Positions 54,569 to 64,000 of a stretch of 64,000 bases of DNA are shown here, one piece after another. Position numbers and translations under genes: made by a program. Origin of the DNA: Plasmopara viticola. Taxonomy: Eukaryota; Oomycota; Peronosporomycetes; Peronosporales; Peronosporaceae. Position 1 is the first letter of the stretch. Each line of letters starts with the position of its first letter. Location: positions 124,001-188,000 of the forward strand of contig MBPM02000073.1 in the NCBI GenBank assembly GCA_001695595.3, in the 5' to 3' direction. Below the pieces are notes generated by a model. The model worked only from the letters and a program-made list of their open reading frames with translations. It did no database searches and was not told where the DNA came from.

Positions 54569-57500
54569 ATTGTGGGAAATACAAGGGACATTTCGTAGAT
54601 AGAAGTCAAGGAGAAGCTGCTCGAAGAGTCAGAGAAGCTGCAGAGGAAAGAAGCTACAGAGAAAGCGTTTCGCGTTAATGGAAATGGAAATGGAAATGCT
54701 AGAAGATTTGAAGGTGGACGGGACAATGGGCGAAAGGGTGGTCCTACACGCATTAACGGCGGATTCAAGGTCAAAAGCTTCAACTGTGACCAGTTTGGAC
54801 ACATGAAGCGGAACTACCCGGCCGGTAAAAGATTTAACAGCGACGACACGGTGTTTGCTGTTGATGAAGGAAAGTCATCGGGGTGGCTGATTGACAGTGG
54901 AGCAACTTCCCACATGACCCCACACAGGAAGAACTTGTTTGATTACAAGGGCCTAGAAGCTAGCATCGAAGTTACGATTGCAGACGGGAAGAAGCTGCTT
55001 GTCAAAGGAGCCTGCACGGTAAAAGTGACTGCTTTGAACGAAATGAAAATTCGCATGGTTGAAGTTCTGCACATTCCTGAACTCGACAGAAGGTTGCTGT
55101 CAGTTGGCAAGCTGGCAGAGCGTGGCATGAGTGTTGAATTTTCGCGTTCGTCATGTGTCATTTGGAACAAGAAGCAAGCAATTGCGTCGGGCACAAAAGC
55201 TGGAAAGCCGTATTTTCTTGACTGTGAGCAAGAAGAAGCATGTCTCGTTGAATATACCGGGGCTGACAATCAGTGGGAGCTTTGGCATGCACGCATGGGG
55301 CACCCCAGCAAGGATGCGCTGATCAGGACACAGCGATTAACTAATGGTATCCCAATTATCAAGCAAAGTGTGGAAATATTGTGTGCCGGGTGTTTGAAGG
55401 GCAAGCAGACGATAACGGTGTTTCCGTCTCGTTCAATGACAAAGACGACACGTGTGTTAGAGCGTGTTCACACAGATGTCATGGGGCCAATGCGAACTAT
55501 CTCGAAGGGTGGTGCCAAATACATTCTCACGTTTGTGGATGACTTTTAACGATATGTTGTACTTTTTCTGATCAAGAGCAAGAGTGAAGTGGCTGGCAAG
55601 TTCAAGGAGTTTCTGACGTTATACGAATACCAGTGGGGTGCACGACTAAGATGTTTGCGATCCGACAATGGAATCGATTTCGTAAACAAAAGAATGGCTG
55701 GAACATGTCAGGAGAACAGCATTGCACACCAGCGCTCCGTCCTATACAGCCCACAGCAGAACGGAGTGACGAAGCGTATGAACGGGACAATTATGGAGAA
55801 AGCCCGCAGCAAGTTACACTACAAGATTGGACAGAATGGTGGGCGGGAGCGGTAAATACAGCGGTTTATTTAATCAATCGCTCCAGCAATACGGTCCATC
55901 CTGACATCACGCCGTATGAGCTACTTTTTAAGATGAAGCCTCGAATATGTCACTTGCACGTATATGGTTCGCAAAGCTACGCTCATATTGACGATATGAA
56001 ACGGACCAAACTGGAGCCCAAGAGCTTCAAGTTTATGTTTCGTGGCTATGCAGAGAATGTCAAGGGCTATCGCGTGTTACACATGGAGAATGCCAAGATT
56101 AAAGTGACCCGCTCTGTAAAGTTGGATGAGCGTGAGGTGGGCGGCATCTTGGACACGCAAAAGCTTAAGCCGGAAACAATCGTTCCAGTACTTAAGGATA
56201 GTGATGAAGTCAATGTTCAGCATCAAGTGGATCGACAGTCCGTTCCGGAAGATCTCGTGGGAGCAGGCGAAGAGACAGTCGAGGTTGTCGATATGAATGA
56301 TGTGGATCGTACGCCAAGCGCCGTTGTACAGAAGCTAATGCCTTCTGACAGCCCTGTACGAAACGGGCTTAAGCTAACGGAGTATTATCAACCTTCCCAA
56401 CTGCAACAAGAAGATCGTTTGGTGTTTCGGCATGAAGTGGAGCGAACACGAATAAGACGTGAGTTAGTGCTAAAGCTAAGAAACGGCTCCGATGATGGAG
56501 AGTCAACAGAAGGCAGTGAGGGCCCACCGACTCCAAAGCGTGCTGGGATTGACGAAGATGGACTAATTGCGGAAGCCTTTCTTGCCTACGCTGTGAAATT
56601 GACGATGATACGGACTCACCAACTACTTATACTCAAGCAATGGCAAGCGACGATGCAATGAAATGGCGTGAAGCAATGGATGCTGAGCTTCGCTCTCACG
56701 AAGAGAATAAAAGTGGACATTGCAGCCACGAGGAAAGATTGGACGCACAATTGGATCACGATGGGTATTTGCCAAAAAGCGTGATCAGAATGGCGCTATC
56801 GTGCGATGCAAGGCACGACTGGTCGCGAAAGGTTTCAAGCAGAAGTATGGCGATGACTTTTTCGAGACATATTGCCCGGTCGCCAACATAGAATCGATCA
56901 GAATAGTTCTCGCGGTATGTGCTGAATGTGGCTATCAAATGGAACAGCTGGACGTCGACACGGCTTTTCTCAATAGCGTGTTGACGGACAACGTGTTTAT
57001 GGAAGTTCCGTTTGGTGTCGACAATGCTCAAGGATACATATGTCAACTAAATAAGGCTATTTTCGGACTGAAGCAAGCAGCGAGCGCCTGGAACAAGACA
57101 ATACATCGTGTCTTCGTCAGGAATGGCTTTAAGAGTTGTTGAGCAGATCAGTGTGTTTATGTCAAGAGCACTAAAGAAGGTTTTGCTCAAGTCGGATTAT
57201 ATGTGGATGACATGATTATCGCAGCAAGAAGCAGCAAAGAATTAGATCAAGTAAAGGGAGTACTCAAGGATACTTTTGAGATAAAGGAGCTTGGTCAGGC
57301 GGAATTGATTTTGGGAACGGAAATTGATCCCGACAGGTCAGCTGGAATATTGATGATCAAACAGACTCGCTACATCGATGACGTGGTCAAGCGATTCGGT
57401 CAACAAGATGCCAAGAGTGATGAAAACCCATGCGTATCAGGATTGAAGCTGTCGCCAAAGCAGTCACCTACAACGAAAGAGGGACGGTCGACAATGCGAT

Positions 57501-58126
57501 CAAAGCCTTATTGCTCTTTGTTTGCATGCTTGCTGTACATAACGACATGCACTCGGCCTGATATTGCTTACGTGGTGACACAGCTATCACGTTTTCTGGA
57601 GAACTACAACATTGGAGCGCAGCAATTCGAGTAGTACGGTATCTGAAGACCACGCGTCAAATCAGTATCGTCTACTGAGGAAGTGGAAGCGTTACGGTCA
57701 AAGCATACAACGGATGCAGATTGGGGCAGCAACACGGATGGCAGACGCTCGGTCTCGGGAATTATGGTCATGATTGAAAGCGCACCAGTGGTGTTTAAGT
57801 CGAAGTACCAGCGGACAGTTGCGCTGAGCTCAGCGGAAGCTGAGTATATGGCTCTCAGTTTATGCACACAAGAAGTTCTTTGGACGCGGGCAGTGCTAAA
57901 AGACATGGGTCACGAGCAAGTTGAAGGCACACAGGTTTGGGAAGACAACCAAGGTGCTATTGCGTTGGCCAATAACGCCGGATACCATGCTAGGACGAAG
58001 CATGTGGACATCAAGCACCACTTTATTCGTGAGAACGTGCAAGAAGGATTGTTGAAGATCGAATATATCGACACGAAGAGTCAGCTTGCAGATATGCTGA
58101 CGAAGGCAGTTGGACCAAGATGCTGA
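54569..58126 (+). pseudogene. Copia D pol
   Basis: The knuckle has lost two Cys (KSFNCDQFGHMKRNY). Protease DSGATSH and VHTDVMGP are kept. A TAA at 55547-55549 replaces the Ser of VDDFS; frameshifts lie near 55840, 56600, 57600 and 57710; TGA at 57140-57142. It retains the Trp codon (TGG) in ASAW where A, B and C have TGA. RNase H C-terminus intact to TGA 58124-58126. Confidence 0.88.
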
Positions 58127-58201
58127 AGTATTTGCGCGAAGCCTCCGGAATCAAGACAAAGTCAGCAACATAGGACACACAGCATTAGCGGTGAGTGGGA
58201 G

Positions 58202-58346
58202 TGTTAAAATTACACCGCTGAATGCCAGTTGACAGGTGAATGGCGTCACAGTATTTACACGAACGTTACAGTCAGTAATTACATATGGTAGCCGTTCATT
58301 GGTCAAGATAAATATATTCACTTCGGTTTTTACTTTCTTCTCAACA
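58202..58346 (+). repeat. Copia D 3' LTR
   Basis: TGTTAAAATTACACC to TTCTCAACA, 145 bp, very close to the 3' LTR of C. Confidence 0.9.
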
Positions 58347-58468
58347 ATTTTCCTTGAGTTATTTTACCATAAGGTGTTACAGATGGTCTACCACCACTAG
58401 ATTTACTCTCACCTCCACCATGGGGGTGATCAATCGGATTTTTTGCTTCTCCTCTTACATTCAACCTT
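58347..58468 (-). pseudogene. rpl2: Mitochondrial-type rpl2 fragment (NUMT), copy 2
   Basis: Same fragment and same junctions as 51994-52112, with a few private substitutions (GGES instead of GGEG), so it predates the duplication of the C/D right flank. Confidence 0.8.
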
Positions 58469-59494
58469 TCGATCTCACATTTATCATGCGAAAGAAAAGA
58501 GGCAAATTAAAATCTGGTAGGCTATCCATATTTACAAAGCTTCCGTTTAACATGGAACGCCGGTAGTAGCCTCTTGCTTACGCGCAAGGTCGTTAGATGT
58601 CCAATGCCGTCTAAAAATATCTTGCAATGCTATTTATTGCGACATTATACTACTGCGCCTTTTGCACTTCATTGTCCTACAAAGCACGCCGCATAAATCA
58701 TCTACATATGGTCCACACGACAAGGTCAAATGTGAGCACCCGCTTTAATAAGGGGGAGTATTCGTTGTCTTTACTACCTGATAGCAAACACATCACCTCG
58801 ATTCTATCCACTAAACGGCAATTCAAGGAGTCCAACGCCGTGTTAAAAAATCTAGCAATGTGCCTTACTTTAAAAGTAATAGCAAATAGTAATTCGTAGT
58901 ATGCGATGCAATTGCATCATTCTTTTAAGAAACTATCGGAAATGAATAGCATCCTAAGTAGACCGACAGTCATCTTAATCATTGCATCAGCTTTAGCAGC
59001 TGTACCACCTTTGAGATTTTTTGTTGACCATTTCAAAAGCTGAACCGGGAGCGGAGATTCTGATAGAAATATGTTGATGAAAACACAGCATTGTGCATTG
59101 TCGCGATATGTGTTGTGCTCATCTAATGGCGCTTCCACCGATCGACGATTAATTACAAGGCTCTCACGGTCGCATTGATCACCCTTGTGACTAGAATTGG
59201 ACGCACAGCTTACTAGACGGCAGCCGAGGGCTGCTTTAAGCCAGTTTAGTGATGTTAAGAAACTGCAGCTTTGTCTTGCAGTACTGTCAACCTTTGAGTC
59301 CATTTTAACTTTTGATTTGTGTGCCATTGAGAGCTGTCCGAGTGCTAGTTTGTTGCTCGTCGCGGTTTGACACAGTTCTTTGCATTCATTTTACTCGAGC
59401 CATTATATAATAATTATTATAAAAATTGCTTATGTCGCTTTAGCTGTTCAAGACTGGCGCACACCGCAAAGTGTTTACGCACCCTTTTTAATTA
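58469..59494 (+). repeat. Spacer repeats L and S plus Q piece, unit D
   Basis: Same blocks as 52113-52803. The minus-strand frame 58917-59327 (136 codons) runs through the Q piece (GDQCDRESLVINRRSVEAPL). The Q piece is at about 59157-59245, followed by ~250 bp up to the left terminus of P6. Confidence 0.6.
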
Positions 59495-60711
59495 GGGAGT
59501 CGCTACAGTTTTCGTAAACTATGCCATACCTCACTTTTTATAGCACCCCTCAATGTACAGGGCTAAAACCGCCTTTACCTTAAATTTTGAACGTTGGTTG
59601 GCTGCAACAATCAAGGATCTTGTAAGATTATAACATCAAAACTTTCAATATTCAGTGTTGCATGAAGTTCGCACTTGGGTTTCGGGAATCGAAAAAGATG
59701 TTAAAGCTTTCGAATATCATTGCCTCCGGTGACTTGTTTGTGTGCAGCACTCGACGCAGCTCTGCGACGATGCGAATGCTCCGTGCATCGATCGTGCTTG
59801 TGCGTATACGAGCACCATTTGACCCATCCACCAATTGTAATTGCTTGATATTGAATGGCGAGCTGAATAGGGCAGCAAAATGCGAAATAGTCCTGTTTCG
59901 ACCGCCTGACAAACTCTGCAGTAAATAGACCCAGGTGATCGCACCGTCGTCGCTCGATCCAGAGCAGACAAACCAAACTTCTTCACCAGCTGCTTCAAAA
60001 GAGAACGTTCGCTTGCTTTCATCTCTAAAAAGCGTATCGATAACATATCATCGTGCAACTTTACAGCTCCACGTGGCTTGTCGAAACTGCTACTGCAGCG
60101 ATGCCCTATACTCTCTTGTTGCTACCTTTTGTACAAAATATCGTTGTTTCCACCTCTTCCCCAAAACTATCAAGTTGAGTTACATTTGCGCGATCAAGAC
60201 TCTTTTTCATGACATTCGCCTGCTTGTAAGGCAGCCACTATGTACAACTCTCGGTCAATACGTATCGACGACGAGCTTCCCGTTGATCTTTGCGAGTTGT
60301 TGTTCGAATGTCTCGAATTTTACTCGGTATCTCATGTAAACATACTTCATAAACTCTCTTGATCTGGTACGCAACCTGACTTGTTGATAAGAATATCCCG
60401 CCTGGCCAAAGCTTTCCACGAAAACTTCTTACTGCCCAACTATCGGTGGGTTCGTTGTACATCCCCTGCGGTTTGCAGCACCACCACATAATCGTCCTCC
60501 TCCGCGTCGTACTTGCTGCCCACAAACTTGGCTGTAGCTCCTCCTTCGTCTTGATTTTTACTTCGACCTCAATCCGATCCGCGATGCTTTTCTACATTTC
60601 GACTTTTTGTGTGTGTATCAACAGTCAATCGAATACCGAGAAGATTGTGTAGGGGTGCTATTAAAAGTGGGGCGTAAGGTGGTTAAAGAAAACAGTGGGG
60701 TAGCGGCTCCC
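59495..60711 (-). mobile_element. PH-carrying TIR element, copy P6 (both ends present)
   Basis: 1217 bp between GGGAGTCGCTACAGTTTTC and the complement ending GTAGCGGCTCCC; the inverted ends pair imperfectly for about 60 bp (down to TATAGCACCCCT). The interior, minus strand, carries an ex-gene: VEVKIKTKEEL (about 60570), IKRVYEVCLHEIPSKIRDIR, then a PH-domain-like part (KPRGAVKLHDDML.., FVCSGSSDDGAITWVYLLQ) and IDARSIRIVAELRRVLHT near 59750. Frameshifts and stops throughout. No transposase, so non-autonomous. Confidence 0.75.
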
Positions 60712-61071
60712 GAATTTTACTAGATACTCATTTGTTAATGAGCTTCACCCGAACAAACTCAAGCGGAAAGTTCAATAGAACGTGGCATTCTTTCGTCAGC
60801 AGCGATCGATATCGTCAAAATTGTGCGTGGTAACTATGACAAGACGAAATTGAATCTCAGACTGCAGTCTTTTTCCATCAAAAAAACAAAGCAACTGGTT
60901 CGAATGAGTAAACTAACTTAGCAGAACAATATATTTTATTGTTACTGAAGCATTACGACCTTCCGGTTTTGGTTTCTCTTTAGTTCTGGCTTTCAACGAG
61001 TCAACTTGTCTTGCTTAAATGGTTTGAAAGGTGGATTCCACGACGCTTAATGACCTCGGGAACCGCGATGC
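60712..61071. repeat. Repeat R end plus inverted segment, unit D
   Basis: Same layout as 30081-30441. Confidence 0.6.
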
Positions 61072-61227
61072 TTAATGTGGCCTTGCCCAGGAGGAAGGAG
61101 CGGGAGCAATCTGTGGCGTGTTCCAGGAGGTAGGAGTGGGAGTACTTTGTTGCGGTAAGGACATGACCACATGACCTGTGGCCAGGAGGGTAGCTAGAAT
61201 AAGCACAAAACCGCACGATCGACGCAT
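61072..61227 (-). CDS. Small secreted peptide E7 (51 aa)
   Basis: ATG 61227 to TAA 61072. Signal MRRSCGFVLILATLLATGH, then STPTPTSWNTPQIAPAPSSW and ARPH. Compared with E4-E6 it has an in-frame 12-codon insertion that adds a second TP/AP-S-W unit, while the frame and the ending RPH-stop are kept. In-frame length change with a preserved stop favours a real short secreted product. Function unknown. Confidence 0.5.
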   Translation of the reverse strand: MRRSCGFVLILATLLATGHVVMSLPQQSTPTPTSWNTPQIAPAPSSWARPH

Positions 61228-61330
61228 GCTTCACCACTTGTAGTGCAAAAAGAATAATGGGCTTCAGGTCGTGCTTGAGCGCATTTACTAGATGATTTGC
61301 CAGCTAAGATGGGTAACAATCACATGAGAG

Positions 61331-61545
61331 TGTTGGTATTACACCGCTGAGTGCCTGGGGGACAGGTAAAGGACGATACAAGAACATGGACAGGATTACG
61401 GTAAGGCGGTGACGGAATAGGCTAGCGTCACTGGAATGACGTCATTTGATGACGTCACAAAGAAGTTTTTCAAAAGGATCTAAAAGGATAGGCTTAGAAG
61501 TTGCAATAGCGAACATAGGACCTAAGTGTGATTACTTCGCATGCC
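61331..61545 (+). repeat. LTR2, right end truncated
   Basis: Starts after GAGAG with TGTTGGTATTACACC; the end (..CTTTTCAACA) is missing and the L spacer follows. Confidence 0.65.
61437..61457 (+). promoter_or_regulatory. Two CRE-type TGACGTCA palindromes in LTR2
   Basis: TGACGTCA at 61437-61444 and 61450-61457, equivalent to the pair at 47350-47371. Confidence 0.45.
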
Positions 61546-62597
61546 CTCTCGGTCTCACATTTTTCATGCGAAAGAAAAGAGGCAAATTAAAATCTGGTAG
61601 GCTTTTCATGTTTGCAAATCTTCCGTTTAACATGGAATGCCGGTAGTATCCTCCTGATTACGCGCAAGGACGCTAGATTGTATGCGTGCTGTCGCGAGGT
61701 CCAATGCCGTCTTAAAATATCTAGCAATGCTATTTATTGCGACATAATACTACTGCGCCTTTTGCACTTCATTGTCCTACAAAGCACACCCCTATTCGTC
61801 GCATAAACCATCTACATATGGTCCGCACGACAAGGACAAAGGTGAGCAGCCGCTCTGATAAGGGGGAGTATTTGTTGTCTTTACTACCTGATACCAAACA
61901 CATCACCTCGATTCTGTCCACTAAACGGCAATTCAAGGAGTCCAACGCCGTCTCAAAATATCTAGCAATGTGACTTACTCCAAAAGTAATAGCAAATAGT
62001 AATTCGTAGTATGCGATGCAATTGCATCATTCCTTTAAGTTACGATCGGAAATAAATTGCGTCTTAAGTAAACCGACAGTCATCATCATCATTGCATCAG
62101 CTTTAGCAGCTAAACCACTTTTGAGATTTTGTTGACCATTTCTACAGCTGAACCGGGAGCGAAGATTTTGATAGTATTATGTTGTAGAATTACAGCATTG
62201 TGCATTGGCGCAATATATGTTGTACTCATCTAATGGCGCTTCCACCGATCGATGATAAATTTAAAGGCTCTCACGGTCGCATTTGTCACCCTTGATACTA
62301 GAATCGGACGCACAGCTTACTAGACGGTAGCCGAGGGCTGATTTAAGCCAATTCAGTAATGGTTTGAGACTGCAGATTTGTCTTGCAGTACTGTCAACCT
62401 TTGAGTCCATTATGACTTTTTTTGATTTATGTGCCATTAGGAGCTGTCCAAGTGCTAGTTTGTTGCTCGTCGCGGTTTTACACAGTACTTTGCGTTCCTC
62501 TTTCTTGAGCCATTGTATAATAAGAATTGCTTATGTCGCTTTTGGTGTTCAAGTAAGACTGGCGCACACCGCACAGTTTCTTACACCCTTTTTATCA
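61546..62597 (+). repeat. Spacer repeats L and S plus Q piece, last unit
   Basis: L block, S block (GTCCAATGCCGTC, GATAAGGGGGAGTATTTG), a worn version of the small ORF region, the Q piece at about 62266-62350 and the ~250-bp sequence preceding P7. No Copia inserted in this unit. Confidence 0.6.
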
Positions 62598-63781
62598 GGG
62601 AGTCGCTACAGTTTTCGGTAACTACGCCAAACCCCACTATTATAGCACCCCTCAATATACAAGGCTAAAACCGCCTTAACCTTAAGATTTGAACGTTGGT
62701 TGGCTGGAACAATCAAGGGTCCCTGTAGGATTATAACATTAAAACCCCTAATATTCAGTGTTGCGTGAAATTCGCCATGGGTTTCGGGAATCGAAAGAGC
62801 TATTAAAGCTTTTGCAATATCATTGCCTCCGGTTACTTGTTTGTATGCAGCACTCGACGCAGCTCTGCGACGGTGCGAATGCTCCGTGCATCGATCGTGC
62901 TAGTGCCAATCGACCCATCCACCGACTGTAATTGCTTGGTATTGGATAGCGAGCTGAATTGGGCAGCAAAAGGCGAAATAGTCCTGTTTCCACCGCCTGA
63001 CAAGCTCTGCAGTAAATAGACCCAGGTGATCGCACCGTCGTCGCTTGATCCAGAGCAGACAAACCAAACTTTTTCACCAGCTGCCTCAAAACAGAACCTT
63101 CGCTTGGTTTCATCTTTAAAAAGCGTAAATACAGTATGTCATTGTGCAAGTGCACATCTCCACGTGGCTTGTCAAAACTACTACTGCAGCGATGCCCACT
63201 TCTCTCTTGTTGCTAACTTCGTTCTCTTAATTAGTACAAAATATCGTCGTTGCCACCTCTTCCTCAAAACCATCAAGTTAAGTCTCATTTGCGCGATCAA
63301 GACTCTTCTTCATGACATTCGCCTGCTTGTAAGGCAGCCACTGCGTATCAACTCTCGGTTAATAGGTATCGACGACGAGCTTCCCGTTGATCTTTGCGAG
63401 TTGTTGTTCGAATGTCTCGAGATTTACTCGGTATCTCGAGTAAACATACTTCATAAACTCTCTTGATCTGGTACGCAATCTGACTTGTTACTAGGAACTT
63501 TTCGCCTAGCCAAAGCTCTCCACAAAAACTTCTTACTGCCCAACTGTCGGTGGGTTCGTTGTGCGTCCTCTGCGATCTGCAGCACCACCACATAATCGTC
63601 CTCCTCTGCGTCGTACTTGCCGACCACAAACTTGGCTGTAGCTCCTCCTTCGTCTTGACTTTTACTTCGACCTCAATCCGATCTGCGCTGCTTTTCTACA
63701 TTTCGTCTTTTTGTGTGTGTGTGGGTGCTATAAAAAGTGGGGTGCAAGGCGGTTGACGAAGGAGGGGGGAGAGCGGCTCTC
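62598..63781 (-). mobile_element. PH-carrying TIR element, copy P7 (both ends present)
   Basis: 1184 bp, left GGGAGTCGCTACAGTTTTC, right ..AGAGCGGCTCTC. The minus strand gives the clearest PH-like reading: KRWQRRYFVL at about 63260, then KPRGDVHLHNDILYLRFLK, ETKRRFCFEAAGEKVWFVCS, and GSSDDGAITWVYLLQSLS, with two frame changes between them, followed by IDARSIRTVAELRRVLHT. Confidence 0.75.
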
Positions 63782-63829
63782 GAAATTTGATAATCTAAAC
63801 TTTCTTGTAGGCTTTCCTTACTTTCGCTT
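63782..63829 (+). promoter_or_regulatory. Start of an effector-family 5' region, cut by Copia E
   Basis: GAAATTTGATAATCTAAAC and TTCTTGTAGGCTTTCCTTAC match the beginning of 53785-53991; the LTR of Copia E follows at 63830. Confidence 0.55.
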
Positions 63830-64000
63830 TGTTGAGAAGAAAGTAAAAACCGAAGTGAATATATTTATCTTGACCTATGAACGGCTATTATATGTAATTA
63901 CTAACTGTAACGTACTTGTAAATACTGTGAAGCCATTCACCTGTTCAACATGCATTCAGCGGTGTAATTTTAATACTCCCACTCACCGCTACTGCTGTGT
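63830..64000 (-). mobile_element. Copia element E, 3' LTR and edge of interior
   Basis: On the minus strand 63975-63830 is an LTR of the A-D family (TATTAAAATTACACC to TTCTCAACA, first TG worn to TA), preceded by the purine tract GAGTGGGAG. The body of the element lies beyond the window. Confidence 0.8.

Larger units (their letters stand above)
53992..58346 (+). mobile_element. Copia element D (5' LTR truncated, inactive)
   Basis: The left LTR breaks off after GTTACAGTTAG (about 54068) and the sequence jumps to the leader just before gag. The right LTR is complete. Flanks ATGCG and ATTTT do not match, so one end was exchanged. Confidence 0.9.

Noticed and set aside
53987..58351. Target-site duplication for Copia D or C
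   Set aside because: Flanking pentamers differ (ATGCG/ATTTT and AAGTT/GTTTT), so recombinant ends are more likely than unrecognised duplications.
1..64000. CRISPR arrays, operons, Shine-Dalgarno sites
   Set aside because: No regularly spaced short repeats; the intron, repeats and gene types are eukaryotic.
1..64000. tRNA or rRNA genes
   Set aside because: No convincing cloverleaf with T-loop GGTTCGAAT context or rRNA block was seen by eye; isolated GGTTCGAATGAG words lie in repeats. A tRNAscan run would settle it.

Overview
The window looks like a gene-poor, repeat-rich piece of an oomycete nuclear genome, most likely a plant-pathogenic Peronosporales species such as a downy mildew or Phytophthora relative. 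The evidence is a 60-nt GT-AG intron in a Trm5 gene, remnants of effector genes with a signal peptide plus QRLR and EER motifs, an MGST1-like MAPEG gene, large numbers of Copia LTR elements, and a scrap of mitochondrial-type rpl2. I cannot name the species.

Layout. 1-12.9 kb is a graveyard: a Ty1/Copia pol fragment of one family (minus strand), about 6 kb with nothing recognisable, three decayed QXLR/EER effector copies (8.2-10.2 kb), several small hairpin or TIR elements, a duplicated MAPEG fragment, and an inverted pair of SINE-like elements. 13.0-14.3 kb holds the housekeeping gene TRM5, followed by a single-frame but stop-riddled secreted-protein pseudogene (14.7-15.4 kb). 15.4-23.6 kb is mostly unassigned and contains a heavily decayed Ty3/gypsy pol on the minus strand. 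23.7-27.2 kb is an intact 1173-aa RABL6-like GTPase gene. 27.5-29.1 kb holds, on the minus strand, an intact MAPEG gene and a 5'-truncated phytanoyl-CoA dioxygenase-like gene.

29.1-64 kb is a higher-order repeat array. Each unit combines: (i) a TIR element carrying a decayed gene with PH-domain-like sequence; (ii) a small secreted-peptide gene or its promoter; (iii) a 230-bp solo LTR (called LTR2 here) with cAMP-response-like palindromes; (iv) a spacer; (v) a 4.4-kb Copia element. Copia A and B sit in a near-identical 8.3-kb tandem duplication. C and D are diverged relatives that share a 3' flank containing the rpl2 scrap. A fifth Copia (E, minus strand) runs off the right edge.

The most notable result is the small family of secreted-peptide/effector genes that share one signal peptide and promoter but carry different mature regions, and that are being copied around with the transposons. 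The ordinary genes likely to be functional are TRM5, RABL6-like and MAPEG. All Copia copies are inactive as read here. Functional assignments rest on motifs recognised by eye; no database search was run.
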